DNA of 37,973 nucleotides from a virus: IMG/VR virus record IMGVR_UViG_3300036770_003860, positions 1-37,973 of that record; one strand, written 5' to 3'. The position numbers and the translations under genes were made by a program. The notes beneath the pieces are model-generated. The model did not search any database, was not told the origin of the DNA, and saw only the letters and a list, made by a program, of their open reading frames with translations. Of the stretch, positions 12,916-19,919 are shown one piece after another; position 1 is the stretch's first letter, and every line of letters starts with the position of its first letter.

Positions 12916-14294
12916 TCGTTCAGCGCCTCCCAAAGTTGTTTATCTGGGGCGTAGACAGAACCATCGCCGTCAGTCAGGCGGCCAACCGGGGTAGTGCCCT
13001 CGAAGCGGGTAAGCGATGGACGCCAGGTGAGATTGAGCGTGCCGGTGCGTCCGGCGCGGTGCTTGGCCACGATCAACTCGGCGTCCTGCGGGTCCGGCTC
13101 TTGGTCCTGCACTGCGTAGTAGCAGGGGCGGTGGACGAGGCACACGATGTCGGCGTCCTGCTCGATGCTGCCAGATTCGCGGAGGTCGCTAAGTTTTGGG
13201 CGGTTGTCGCTGCGGTTTTCCGCCTGCCGGTTGACCTGGGCGGCAGCAACGACTGGCACGCCTAGCTCCATGCTCATGGCCTTCAATCCGCGCGAAACAA
13301 AGCCGACTTCGTTTTCGCGGGACTGGGCGCCGCTGTGCGAGACGAGCTGTAGATAGTCAACGAAGATGCACTTCACGCCCCAGCGCCGGACGGCCAAGCG
13401 GGCGCGGCCGCGGATGTCGAGGAGGGTGAGGCCGCCGCGGTCGTCAACGTAGAGGGGTTCGTTACTGAACTGCGCGGCGGCATCAGAAATTCGGAGCTTG
13501 GTGGCGTGGTCGAGGAATCCGTTGCGGATGATCTCGGTATTGGTATTGGCGCGGCTCAAGACAACGCGCGCGGCCAGCTCGTTGGCGGGCATCTCAAGGC
13601 TGAAGTAAACGACCGGCGCGCCGCGGCGGGCCATGTTGTCCGCCATGTTGAGCATGAGCGCCGACTTACCCATGGCGGGACGCCCGGCCACGATGGTGAG
13701 TTGTCCGCCGCGCAGACCGCCGGTGACCTGGTCAAAGTCCTTGATGCCGGTCTGCAGGCCGAGCTTCTTGCCGCCAGACATCAGTGCTTCCAGCTCGTCC
13801 AAGAGACCTGGGACGATGGCGCTTGGAGCGCGCATGCTGTCGGTGGCGGTGGTGAGGCTAAGACTAAGAACGGCCTCACCGGATTGTTGGAGCACGGCGT
13901 CAGCGTCGGTCGCCATGTCCTGCGCTGAGGCCTGCATGGCGACTGCGGCGTCAATAATGCGGCGGCGGGCGTGGAGGTCGCGCAATGTTTGCGCGTGGTA
14001 CTCAACTGCGGCGGGGCCGCCCGCGGAGTTGCCGAGCATCTCGGTGAGGGCGCCGGCACCGCCGACCGAATTTAGCTTGTGCGCTGCATCGATGCGCTGG
14101 GTCACGGCAATGACGTTGGGCGTGCCGCCGGAGGCGCGAACTTCGGTGATGGTCTCAAAGACCAGCCGGTGCGCGGGCGTGAAGAATAGATCGGCGTGGA
14201 GACCGGAGACCTCGTCAACGAGGTTCGGCTCAGCCATGAGGCTGCCGAGTACGGCGCGCTCGGTGGCGGGCGATTGCGGGACGGTGCGTTTCAT
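12912..14294 (-). CDS. Replicative DNA helicase, DnaB family
   Basis: A 460-residue protein with the DnaB two-domain layout: an N-terminal helical domain (about 1-115, beginning PQSPATERAVLGSLM), a linker and a RecA-like motor. Walker A is GRPAMGKS (204-211), Walker B is IFVDYLQL (310-317), with FSLEM and a later arginine-finger region. Normal length for the family. It would form the hexameric fork helicase, loaded by the initiator at 16195-17043. GGAGG lies 10 bases before the ATG, and a 32-codon membrane peptide gene ends directly upstream. Confidence 0.95.
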   Translation of the reverse strand: MKRTVPQSPATERAVLGSLMAEPNLVDEVSGLHADLFFTPAHRLVFETITEVRASGGTPNVIAVTQRIDAAHKLNSVGGAGALTEMLGNSAGGPAAVEYHAQTLRDLHARRRIIDAAVAMQASAQDMATDADAVLQQSGEAVLSLSLTTATDSMRAPSAIVPGLLDELEALMSGGKKLGLQTGIKDFDQVTGGLRGGQLTIVAGRPAMGKSALMLNMADNMARRGAPVVYFSLEMPANELAARVVLSRANTNTEIIRNGFLDHATKLRISDAAAQFSNEPLYVDDRGGLTLLDIRGRARLAVRRWGVKCIFVDYLQLVSHSGAQSRENEVGFVSRGLKAMSMELGVPVVAAAQVNRQAENRSDNRPKLSDLRESGSIEQDADIVCLVHRPCYYAVQDQEPDPQDAELIVAKHRAGRTGTLNLTWRPSLTRFEGTTPVGRLTDGDGSVYAPDKQLWEALNE

Positions 14295-14393
14295 TTAGGC
14301 GTGTCCTCCGCGGTCGTCGTTATCGATCACCAGCATCACGACCATGAAGGCGATCAGCACCAGCTGGACCGTTATGACAAACACGCCGCTCAT
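14295..14393 (-). CDS. Small membrane peptide upstream of helicase (32 aa)
   Basis: A 32-residue frame MSGVFVITVQLVLIAFMVVM followed by LVIDNDDRGGHA. One clear hydrophobic span (about residues 4-23) and an acidic tail. Its stop abuts the helicase ATG, and its codons carry the helicase ribosome site. It overlaps the 70-aa gene by 74 bases in another frame, so one of the two may not be expressed. Single-span phage peptides often target host membrane enzymes, but nothing here shows a function. Confidence 0.5.
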   Translation of the reverse strand: MSGVFVITVQLVLIAFMVVMLVIDNDDRGGHA

Positions 14394-14532
14394 TGCCGGC
14401 TTTCCTCTGCGCGAGGTCCGCGCGGCGACGCTCCCAGCGGTCGCAGGCTGCATCGACTAAGCGAAATGATTCTTCGAGCCATGGTGTGATGTGGTGTTCG
14501 GGCGGTGGCGGTGGTTGGTGCTCAGTAGCCAT
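14320..14532 (-). CDS. Pro/His-rich small protein downstream of array B (70 aa)
   Basis: A 70-residue frame starting MATEHQPPPPPEHHITPWLE, with a poly-Pro stretch, a helical middle (DAACDRWERRRADLAQRK) and a basic Gly-rich tail. The ATG overlaps the end of the GKGDRPRP-type gene by 11 bases and lies about 32 bases downstream of iteron array B. The 3' half overlaps the 32-residue membrane peptide in another frame. No family recognised. Confidence 0.5.
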   Translation of the reverse strand: MATEHQPPPPPEHHITPWLEESFRLVDAACDRWERRRADLAQRKAGNERRVCHNGPAGADRLHGRDAGDR

Positions 14533-14701
14533 GACGTGGGACTTCTTTCTGTCGTGGCGTGGTCTGTTGGCATATGTTGGCAAATGTTGGCACTGAAGGC
14601 AAGGATTTTTTTGGGGTTTTTGACGAAAAAATGCGGTCGTAGTTGGCCCGGTAGCGGTCGCCGTTGACCGGCCGCGGGCGGTCGCCTTTGCCGGCGCTCA
14701 T
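14522..14701 (-). CDS. Conserved phage small protein, GKGDRPRP type (59 aa)
   Basis: A 59-residue protein opening MSAGKGDRPRPVNGDRYRAN, followed by YDRIF. This is a common small tailed-phage protein of unknown role that normally ends soon after YDxIF. Here about 25 further residues are encoded by DNA containing iteron array B, so the extended tail is probably incidental. The ATG overlaps the preceding stop by ATGA. A copy of its first codons (SAGKG) reappears in the fused remnant at 14961-15047. Confidence 0.75.
   Translation of the reverse strand: MSAGKGDRPRPVNGDRYRANYDRIFSSKTPKKSLPSVPTFANICQQTTPRQKEVPRHGY
14565..14601. repeat. Iteron array B: TGTTGGCA with 10-bp period
   Basis: Three perfect TGTTGGCA copies on plus at 14565, 14575 and 14585, then TGAAGGCA at 14594 (9-base step). 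It lies about 32 bases upstream of the minus gene starting at 14532 and inside the 3' end of the GKGDRPRP-type gene. The period is not a multiple of three, so the repetition does not come from protein sequence. Confidence 0.85.
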
Positions 14702-14964
14702 AGATCGTGCGCCTCCCTCTTGACGCCGCATTCCTCCCAGAATTGCTTGCGGTGCCATTCTTCCATTTTCTCCATGCCCTCCATGGCTATCTCATCCTCG
14801 ACGATGCGGGGCAGATCCCAGCTCATCGGCATGTGCTTGACCCGGGCGCGGGCCTCAAGGCGGACGGCCCGCGGAACCCGCTTGATCTTTCCGGGGACAC
14901 ACAGATCAAGCAGGAACCGGCGGGCGGACGCGATGGCGCGGGCTTGCTCGCAGGGCGTGCTCAT
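14698..14964 (-). CDS. Duplicated small phage protein, longer copy (88 aa)
   Basis: An 88-residue protein whose segment ARRFLLDLCVPGKIKRVPRA parallels RRTRQFLADLLHPSTRPKTV of the 69-residue neighbour at 15044-15253, and both continue with RxxxxxxRxxHxPxxxxxP and an acidic end. The two are diverged copies. This one carries about 19 extra residues near its C-terminus (MEGMEKMEEWHRKQ region). The ATG overlaps the remnant ORF stop by ATGA. The family is frequent near phage replication genes. Function unknown. Confidence 0.75.
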   Translation of the reverse strand: MSTPCEQARAIASARRFLLDLCVPGKIKRVPRAVRLEARARVKHMPMSWDLPRIVEDEIAMEGMEKMEEWHRKQFWEECGVKREAHDL

Positions 14965-15047
14965 AGCGGTTGGGACGCCAGCAACAGCGCTGCGTGTTTT
15001 TCGTTGGCGATATCCTCAGCCAGCGCGGCGCCTTTGCCAGCGCTCAC
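14961..15047 (-). pseudogene. Fused remnant ORF left by a tandem duplication (28 codons)
   Basis: A GTG-started frame of 28 codons, VSAGKGAALAEDIANEKHAA followed by LLLASQPL. The first residues match the start of the GKGDRPRP-type protein (MSAGKGD). The rest matches the C-terminus of the 85-residue protein at 15250-15507 (LTNAIADEKHEALLEAAQPL). Its start overlaps the short paralog's stop (GTGA) and its stop overlaps the long paralog's start (ATGA), so the junction still carries ribosomes from one copy to the next. Confidence 0.7.
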
Positions 15048-15253
15048 AACTCGTAGCCCTCCGGTGAAGCAAACTCGTCTTGCGAGAAGATCGGCTTGCC
15101 GGATTCCTCAAGAAACGGGAAGTGGCGCAGGCAGGCGGACGCGCGCCCGCGCAGCCCCTTGACCGTCTTGGGTCGCGTGCTGGGGTGCAGCAGGTCGGCA
15201 AGGAACTGGCGGGTGCGGCGAAGGGACCAATATTGTTCGTAGCGCAGGCTCAT
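15044..15253 (-). CDS. Duplicated small phage protein, short copy (69 aa)
   Basis: A 69-residue protein opening MSLRYEQYWSLRRTRQFLAD and ending with RHFPFLEESGKPIFSQDEF and a short tail. This form is close to what I recall from other phages, so it is probably the ancestral copy of the pair. The ATG overlaps the preceding stop by ATGA. It is predicted to be helical at the N-terminus. Function unknown. Confidence 0.8.
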   Translation of the reverse strand: MSLRYEQYWSLRRTRQFLADLLHPSTRPKTVKGLRGRASACLRHFPFLEESGKPIFSQDEFASPEGYEL

Positions 15254-15507
15254 AGCGGCTGGGCCGCTTCAAGCAAGGCTTCGTGCTTTTCGTCGGCGAT
15301 AGCATTGGTTAGCGCGGCGCAGCGCTCAAGGATGCTGGCGAGCCGCTTGTTGCGCTTAATCAGCTCACGGTTTTCGGCGCGCAGGTCTTTGATCTCAGCG
15401 CTGTGCCGGCGGTCCGCATCGCGCATAAACTCCAGCTCCGCGGAGGCGCCGAAATTGTGCCCAAATCCGACTTCGCCGACGACCAAATCGGGGATCATGG
15501 TGGTCAT
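15250..15507 (-). CDS. Coiled-coil protein (85 aa)
   Basis: An 85-residue protein with a long coiled coil at about residues 25-75 (EFMRDADRRHSAEIKDLRAE and following heptads) and the tail ADEKHEALLEAAQPL. The C-terminal part is duplicated in the remnant ORF at 14961-15047. Both ends overlap neighbours by ATGA. Probably an oligomeric accessory protein. No family recognised. Confidence 0.75.
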   Translation of the reverse strand: MTTMIPDLVVGEVGFGHNFGASAELEFMRDADRRHSAEIKDLRAENRELIKRNKRLASILERCAALTNAIADEKHEALLEAAQPL

Positions 15508-15674
15508 TGGCGCTTCTCCTTCTCGGCGGCAAGCTGCTCGACCAAGGCCCGGAGGGCCATGATGGTGGCGATGGCTTCGTCGGCAATCTCTTGGACGTAG
15601 GCCACGTTGACGTTGAGGTATTGGGTTTTCGCCTTAACGGCAGGCGCCTTGCTGGTGGTTTTCTTGGTTTTCAT
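15504..15674 (-). CDS. Small Lys-rich protein (56 aa)
   Basis: A 56-residue protein starting MKTKKTTSKAPAVKAKTQYL with a basic disordered N-terminus and a helix NVNVAYVQEIADEAIATIMA to a charged end. The ATG at 15674 overlaps the stop of the nuclease gene by ATGA. A longer frame reads back into that gene and is rejected. Function unknown. Confidence 0.7.
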   Translation of the reverse strand: MKTKKTTSKAPAVKAKTQYLNVNVAYVQEIADEAIATIMALRALVEQLAAEKEKRQ

Positions 15675-16198
15675 GCTGATGTGGACATTTGTACAGTAGG
15701 GCATGGGACATCGGCTGTCTTAGGCCCAGAATTTGTTAGCGATTCCGCGACCTCGTCCAGCAACTCCCAGTTACCGGGTTGCCGGTGTCGATTGGGGTCG
15801 TAGCGGACGCTGACTCGGCTGCGGATGTCGTCGAAGGTCCAAAAGACGAACTGATTGCGGTCGGGCAAATAGGCGGCGAGGACGTCGAAGTCGTGGGCGA
15901 GATACGGGCGGGCGTTGCGGCCGCGCGTGCTGCGCTTGACGGAGATGTGGTAGGCGCCGCGGTCGAGAGTGGCGGTTTTTACCTGCGCGGCAATGGGGCG
16001 GACGCCGTCGCGGGTGAGCAAAACGTCGGCGGTCTGGCCGTGGCCGAAGGGCATGAAGATCTCCCAGTCGTGGACCATGGCGCCGGCGATGAATAGCGTC
16101 TCGGCGATCTCGCCCTTGCGGCAGGCCGACAGCTCAACGGCGCTGCCAGTGATGGGGGCATGGATGCCGTCCGTGATGGCGAAGATTGCCTGCGTCAC
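15671..16198 (-). CDS. PD-(D/E)XK endonuclease-like protein (175 aa)
   Basis: A 175-residue protein with E30 in RKGEIAETLFIAGAM, TADVLL with D58, and IAAQVKTA with Q72 and K74, followed by YHISVKRSTRG. This order matches the small PD-(D/E)XK endonuclease family in which the last acidic residue is replaced by Gln (QVK). Such proteins occur in phages and as intron-type endonucleases. It lies between the initiator and the small-gene cluster, ATGA-coupled on both sides. A branched-DNA or repair nuclease is likely. Confidence 0.75.
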   Translation of the reverse strand: MTQAIFAITDGIHAPITGSAVELSACRKGEIAETLFIAGAMVHDWEIFMPFGHGQTADVLLTRDGVRPIAAQVKTATLDRGAYHISVKRSTRGRNARPYLAHDFDVLAAYLPDRNQFVFWTFDDIRSRVSVRYDPNRHRQPGNWELLDEVAESLTNSGPKTADVPCPTVQMSTSA

Positions 16199-17043
16199 GC
16201 TGCGTTCTCCTTCTCAAATTGTTCCCGCATCTCGGCGAGGCTGCGCTCGAGGGCGGTTTGTTTGGGGCGGCCTTGGGGCGGAAGCTCGACGATCACGGGC
16301 TTGGCGGGGGCATCGATGAAGACGCCGCGCCAGCCGTGCTTGACCGACTTGCGCAGGGCTTCGACGGCGGCGGCTTCGTTGACGGCGGCGAGGTCGGCAA
16401 CGATGCGCTTGGCCGCGGTGGGCGTGAGCGGGGCGCGCAGCTCGCGGCGGTGTTGGGCGAACTCGGCCCAGGCGCGCGCCAGCCCCGGGCCGTGAGGCAG
16501 GGGCAAGGATGCTGGGTCAAATTTGGGAGCGGGAGCTTTCTTTGGCTTGGGTGCCGCTTTTCCCGAAATAGGCAGCGAAGGCGATGAAATCGCCGGAGCG
16601 GGCGCGGCAGCGCTTAGTTCTTTTACTTCGTTGTGTTCTTTCTCTTTATTGTCAGTAGACAAATTGTCAGAGCTGAATGACAAATTGTCAGAACCAAATG
16701 ACAAATTGTCAGAGCTGTTTGACAAATTGTCAGAGCTATCGACTGACAAATTGTCATTCTCAAAGGCAATGCGGTAGCGCCGGCAGAGCATGCGGCCGTT
16801 CTCCACGCGCTTCTCGCCCAAGATGACCAGCCAGCCATTGGCCACCAGCCGGTCCATGCAGCGGTAGATGTTCCGGCGGGTCATGCCGGTGCTGGCCTCA
16901 AGCATCTCCGGCGCGGCCCAGCAGGTGCCGTCCGCCTCGGAGAAGCAGGCCAAGCGCAGCAGGACGAGCTTGTCGCCGTTCTTGGCGGGACAACGCTCCC
17001 AGATCCACTTGAAGATCGGCGTCTTGTCTACGCGCTGCTTCAT
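16195..17043 (-). CDS. Replication initiator, lambda-O-like, with origin inside the gene
   Basis: A 282-residue protein in three parts. Residues about 1-95 form a winged-helix HTH (TCWAAPEMLEASTGMTRRNI, then YRCMDRLVANGWLV). Residues about 97-129 are a Ser/Asp/Asn-rich linker repeating DNLS, encoded by palindromic iterons. The C-terminal part has the replisome-organiser pattern ARAWAEFAQHRRELRAPLT and VKHGWRGVF, then a helical tail. Phage lambda O places its origin in the same way, so this protein should bind the iterons and recruit the helicase at 12912-14294. The ATG at 17043 overlaps the preceding stop by ATGA. Confidence 0.85.
   Translation of the reverse strand: MKQRVDKTPIFKWIWERCPAKNGDKLVLLRLACFSEADGTCWAAPEMLEASTGMTRRNIYRCMDRLVANGWLVILGEKRVENGRMLCRRYRIAFENDNLSVDSSDNLSNSSDNLSFGSDNLSFSSDNLSTDNKEKEHNEVKELSAAAPAPAISSPSLPISGKAAPKPKKAPAPKFDPASLPLPHGPGLARAWAEFAQHRRELRAPLTPTAAKRIVADLAAVNEAAAVEALRKSVKHGWRGVFIDAPAKPVIVELPPQGRPKQTALERSLAEMREQFEKENAA
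16658..16755. repeat. Probable replication origin: five palindromic iterons
   Basis: Five copies of GACAAATTGTC at 16658, 16679, 16700, 16721 and 16745, usually extended to TGACAAATTGTCAGAGC. Each is a 5-bp (often 6-bp) inverted repeat around one A. Spacing is 21, 21, 21 and 24 bases: about two helical turns and multiples of three, so the reading frame is kept. A half-site ATTGTCA (16648-16654) and a T-rich stretch (about 16615-16650) adjoin, resembling the A/T-rich unwinding region beside the iterons of the lambda origin. Confidence 0.85.
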
Positions 17044-17489
17044 TTGCGGCGGATCAGTCGGGATTTCTTGCACTCGTCGGCGGACTCAAAGACCAGCCGC
17101 CCCTCGACATCAGCCATCCCTGACCAGCGGGCCTTGAGGCGGTTGTACGGAGGGTTGACCGGCTGCCAGCTCTTGGCGTCCTTCACAAAGCAGACCACCG
17201 GCTCCGACCATCCGGGCACCTCGACGAAGAGCATGTTCGGGTGGCGGGCGGTCTGGTGGCGGCAGATCACCGCGGAGACCTCGTCGCCGGCGCTGTAGCC
17301 GACTTGGACGGCGGTCTCCACGGCCAGTTCTTTGGCGGTCTTGGGGGTGGCTTTAAGGATGGCTTCGGGCTGGGGTGCCGGGGCTGGTTCTGGGGCAGGC
17401 TTGGCGGGTTCCGCGGGCGGCTCTGGGGCGGGCTGACTGATGGGTTGACTGAAGGTTGACTTGGCGGCGGTTAGGATGGTCTTGATCAT
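17040..17489 (-). CDS. Hypothetical protein with Pro-rich linker (149 aa)
   Basis: A 149-residue protein with a short N-terminal helix, a Pro/Ala/Glu linker (about residues 18-43) and a C-terminal domain rich in beta strands and Trp (MLFVEVPGWSEPVVCFVKDA, then SWQPVNPPYNRL). It is ATGA-coupled to the initiator gene, so it may act in replication initiation. No family recognised and no membrane span. It is first in its operon after a 160-bp gap. Confidence 0.7.
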   Translation of the reverse strand: MIKTILTAAKSTFSQPISQPAPEPPAEPAKPAPEPAPAPQPEAILKATPKTAKELAVETAVQVGYSAGDEVSAVICRHQTARHPNMLFVEVPGWSEPVVCFVKDAKSWQPVNPPYNRLKARWSGMADVEGRLVFESADECKKSRLIRRK

Positions 17490-17503
17490 AAGGTGTTTTT
17501 GCT

Positions 17504-17523
17504 AAAAATTTCGGGAGGCCGAA
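17504..17523 (-). terminator. Weak terminator-like hairpin
   Basis: On minus, TTCGG-CCTC-CCGAA (plus 17510-17523) followed by ATTTTT (plus A-run 17504-17508), just before the 149-aa gene. The 5-bp stem is short, so termination would be partial at best. The gap 17490-17650 otherwise holds a GTCTCAT direct repeat (17621-17627 and 17633-17639) and no convincing promoter. Confidence 0.3.
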
Positions 17524-17650
17524 GCGGTCGGGGGTATTGAAGAAATTGATAAAGCCACATCCCCTCCACCCCTCCATAACACGATCCAATATCCATCATG
17601 TGTTAGCGCGCTACTCTGTTGTCTCATTAACGGTCTCATCAGTTTGCGGC

Positions 17651-18262
17651 TCATCTCTCGGATTCCTCTGTAGCTCCAGTCTCAATCTCAATAGCAGCAG
17701 CCGGCAGGGCAGCAGCCTTTTGCGCCTCGGCCGACAGTGACCCGACCGGTAAATCCACCCGTTCCGGCGTCACATCGATCACCTGAGCGCTCTTCAGCCC
17801 CGACACAAAGTCACTCCACTGGTCAGCCGCCGGAGCCATCACATGTTCGACGCGCTGGGTTGCGTTGCCACTAAGCAGTTCCATCTTCTCGGACGCCACA
17901 GCCGACATGATGACCAAGCCGTGGTCCTTCATATCCGGCACGCGATCAAGGAGTTCTGCGGTGCCGACAGCCGCCAAAGTTTTCCAATTGTTGGCTGCCG
18001 TCTGGCGGGCCTTCTCAAGTGCCTCGGGCCGGTTGCGGATCAGCGCGATGATGGTGTGGAACGACGTGTTGAAGGCTCGAGCAATGCGCGTGGCCGGCAT
18101 GCCGCCAACGTGCGCCGCCAGAATCTCTGCAACCTTGCCCGGGGGCACATCTTCGCCGGTGTGGCCCTGGACGCTGACAATCTGCCGGCCGTCTTCAGCC
18201 TCAACGAGCTTGGTTGACTTGGCCGTGCCCTTGGGTTTGCTGCGTGTTTTTGGTCTTCCCAT
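17651..18262 (-). CDS. HTH DNA-binding protein, possible small terminase (203 aa)
   Basis: A 203-residue protein with a basic N-terminus (MGRPKTRSKPKGTAKSTK), an HTH-like segment at about 60-95 (EILAAHVGGMPATRIARAFN, then TSFHTIIALIRN) and a helical section ending ATQRVEH, then a Pro/Ala tail. The pattern HTH then helices then LLxGxxTxRVEH resembles phage HTH proteins of the small-terminase or replication-regulator type. No small terminase was found beside the large one, so this is a candidate. The ATG at 18262 is chosen because the longer frame overlaps the upstream gene. Confidence 0.55.
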   Translation of the reverse strand: MGRPKTRSKPKGTAKSTKLVEAEDGRQIVSVQGHTGEDVPPGKVAEILAAHVGGMPATRIARAFNTSFHTIIALIRNRPEALEKARQTAANNWKTLAAVGTAELLDRVPDMKDHGLVIMSAVASEKMELLSGNATQRVEHVMAPAADQWSDFVSGLKSAQVIDVTPERVDLPVGSLSAEAQKAAALPAAAIEIETGATEESER

Positions 18263-18263
18263 A

Positions 18264-19316
18264 TTAGTTACAAACTTGGTAGCGGTGCGGATCAAACTGC
18301 GGGCACAGCTCGCGGGTGTAGTGCCGTTCCATTTCTCGGCGCTTGCCAGCTTCCACCGGTCGATACAGCGCCATGTCAAAATCGCCCCAATGCGGATTAC
18401 TGTAGTGCGTGGCAACTCGCTGCATCACGCAGCCGCTTTCGCCCACATATTTGAGGCGGTCTTTCTTAAACAGTAGGTAAACGCCAGGGCCGCGCGCCTT
18501 GTAGTTGACCTCATACCAATCCTCGCCGCCAATGCGCAGAGCGTTTGGCTTGCTGCCTCGCTCAATCTTCCATTGGTGACCCCAGACAAACTTGCAACCG
18601 TTCCAGCACTTCGTGTAAGCGTGCGCCAAGAATTTGGCCAACTGCATACAATCAAAGGTGACTTGACTTGATGAGGCCAGTGGCACGGCGCCGTTGGCTA
18701 TAAAATCCGCGACAGTTACCTCGCCGGTCCCGGTAATGGCGCAAAAATCCTTCTTTGTAATGAGCTGATCCTTGCGGCCCGCCGATAGGTAATCGTAAAG
18801 ATATCCAACAAGCGCATCGCCATCCCAGCCGTAGGGATATGGCTTCCCGGTTAGCTTCCGCGCCGGCAACCGAAACTCAAGGCTCGGCCCTTCAGCGCAA
18901 TATCTAAAACCATCCTTTGTTGCTTCGTTAAGGTTGCGGATTATTCGATCTTCTGCGTCCTCGCAGACCGCCCATTCGTTGACGCCAAGCTCCCTGTAAA
19001 TTGGACAAAACCAAGCGCTTGTCAGCCAAATTGGATCGCGCAATGCGCGCAAACCATCGATCCACTCCCGCAACTGCTCTGGTCCATAAGCCCCTAACAA
19101 ATCCTTAGCGTCAACCGAATGCTGTAGCGAATCGCCATAGGTAGATCCTCCTCGATGCCTTGCAACAATTTCCCATTGCCCGTCGCCGTCATCATTGCGG
19201 CCGCAAAACTTAGCCTCAACAATATCGGCGTGGACGTATTTATGTCCGCGATGGAACCCGACCAGATTTACGATGGACTCGCCCGCTTTAAGCATTTTGC
19301 CGCGCTGTTCGCTCAC
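18264..19316 (-). CDS. GIY-YIG-type protein with unknown N-terminal region (350 aa)
   Basis: A 350-residue protein. The C-terminal part (about 270-345) has GPGVYLLFKKDRLKYVGESG, matching the GIY...YVG strands of GIY-YIG nucleases, with a downstream R/H/E-rich helix (EAGKRREMERHYTRE) able to supply catalytic residues. The first 265 residues are not recognised but are Trp/Tyr/Cys-rich. The GTG at 19316 overlaps the preceding stop by GTGA. An ATG at 19295 is the alternative start. A homing or repair-type nuclease, or a host-takeover nuclease, would fit. Confidence 0.7.
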   Translation of the reverse strand: MSEQRGKMLKAGESIVNLVGFHRGHKYVHADIVEAKFCGRNDDGDGQWEIVARHRGGSTYGDSLQHSVDAKDLLGAYGPEQLREWIDGLRALRDPIWLTSAWFCPIYRELGVNEWAVCEDAEDRIIRNLNEATKDGFRYCAEGPSLEFRLPARKLTGKPYPYGWDGDALVGYLYDYLSAGRKDQLITKKDFCAITGTGEVTVADFIANGAVPLASSSQVTFDCMQLAKFLAHAYTKCWNGCKFVWGHQWKIERGSKPNALRIGGEDWYEVNYKARGPGVYLLFKKDRLKYVGESGCVMQRVATHYSNPHWGDFDMALYRPVEAGKRREMERHYTRELCPQFDPHRYQVCN

Positions 19317-19537
19317 CTTAAAATCCTCCCCTTATGCCTGCGCAACAGCGGCCGCAGCGCCTCAATACCCTGTTCCGTCTCAAAGATATGCAAATGCCCG
19401 CCTTTGATAGCCCGAGCGATGCGCTTCATGCCCATGTCCAAAAGCACGCCGGAGAGCCACGGGTCGCGGCTCTGGACGTGCCAGATGTCGCCCTCAACCT
19501 GCCAAGCGCAGAGCTTGTCCGGTGCCGCGGCCTTCAT
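19313..19537 (-). CDS. Small hypothetical protein (74 aa)
   Basis: A 74-residue protein beginning MKAAAPDKLCAWQVEGDIWH with a beta-rich N-terminal half and a basic C-terminus (LRPLLRRHKGRILR). Overlaps both neighbours by 4 bases. Function unknown. The position suggests an early host-interaction or regulatory protein. Confidence 0.65.
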   Translation of the reverse strand: MKAAAPDKLCAWQVEGDIWHVQSRDPWLSGVLLDMGMKRIARAIKGGHLHIFETEQGIEALRPLLRRHKGRILR

Positions 19538-19755
19538 CTCAACCTCTTCCGGTAAGATTGCGTCAAATCATCCCACTCAAACCCACGAGGCGCCTGCAGC
19601 CGCATCCAGCCGTCCCGCAGCGCGTACCAGCCTTCGAGCTTGTAGTTGTACTCCCAAGCGGCCGGCGCGTTATGCGGTGCGGTAGCACGCCACGACGCCG
19701 CGGAGCAGCCGGCGAAGAGGCTGCAGGCGGCTAGGGTGGCGAGCGCGCGGATCAC
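19534..19755 (-). CDS. Early-region lipoprotein (73 aa)
   Basis: A 73-residue protein with a lipoprotein signal: VIRALATLAACSLFAGC with the lipobox LFAGC near residue 17, then a Trp/Tyr-rich mature part. The start is GTG at 19755, supported by GGAGG 8 bases upstream (plus 19764-19768) and by GTGA overlap with the preceding stop. A surface lipoprotein expressed early could block superinfection. A spanin role is less likely outside the lysis cassette. Confidence 0.7.
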   Translation of the reverse strand: MIRALATLAACSLFAGCSAASWRATAPHNAPAAWEYNYKLEGWYALRDGWMRLQAPRGFEWDDLTQSYRKRLR

Positions 19756-19919
19756 TGGCGCTTCCTCCAGATGCGTTCCGCCAAGGCCAGCATGACCTGC
19801 GCCGGCAGGCACGGCCGCTCGCCGTGGTACACCTTGGCGCCGGTCTTCTCGTTGTCCCGCGCGGCGAGCCACTGGGTGACGAGGTCGATGTCGCGTTGTG
19901 AGTAGGCGAGAGTGGTCAT
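19752..19919 (-). CDS. Small hypothetical protein (55 aa)
   Basis: A 55-residue helical protein, MTTLAYSQRDIDLVTQWLAA onward, ending LALAERIWRKRQ. It is below common ORF length limits but is coupled on both sides: its ATG overlaps the coiled-coil gene's stop (ATGA) and its stop overlaps the lipoprotein GTG (GTGA). Its 3' end carries the lipoprotein's GGAGG ribosome site. Function unknown. Confidence 0.7.
   Translation of the reverse strand: MTTLAYSQRDIDLVTQWLAARDNEKTGAKVYHGERPCLPAQVMLALAERIWRKRQ

Noticed and set aside
16657-16755. CRISPR-like array
   Set aside because: Repeats are 11-15 bp with 6-10 bp between them, in frame inside a gene, and too short for CRISPR repeats and spacers. They fit replication iterons.
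17353-17589. Minus 78-codon frame covering the gap before the 149-aa gene
   Set aside because: It overlaps the better supported 149-aa gene in another frame and turns into a Pro/Arg-rich shadow sequence there.
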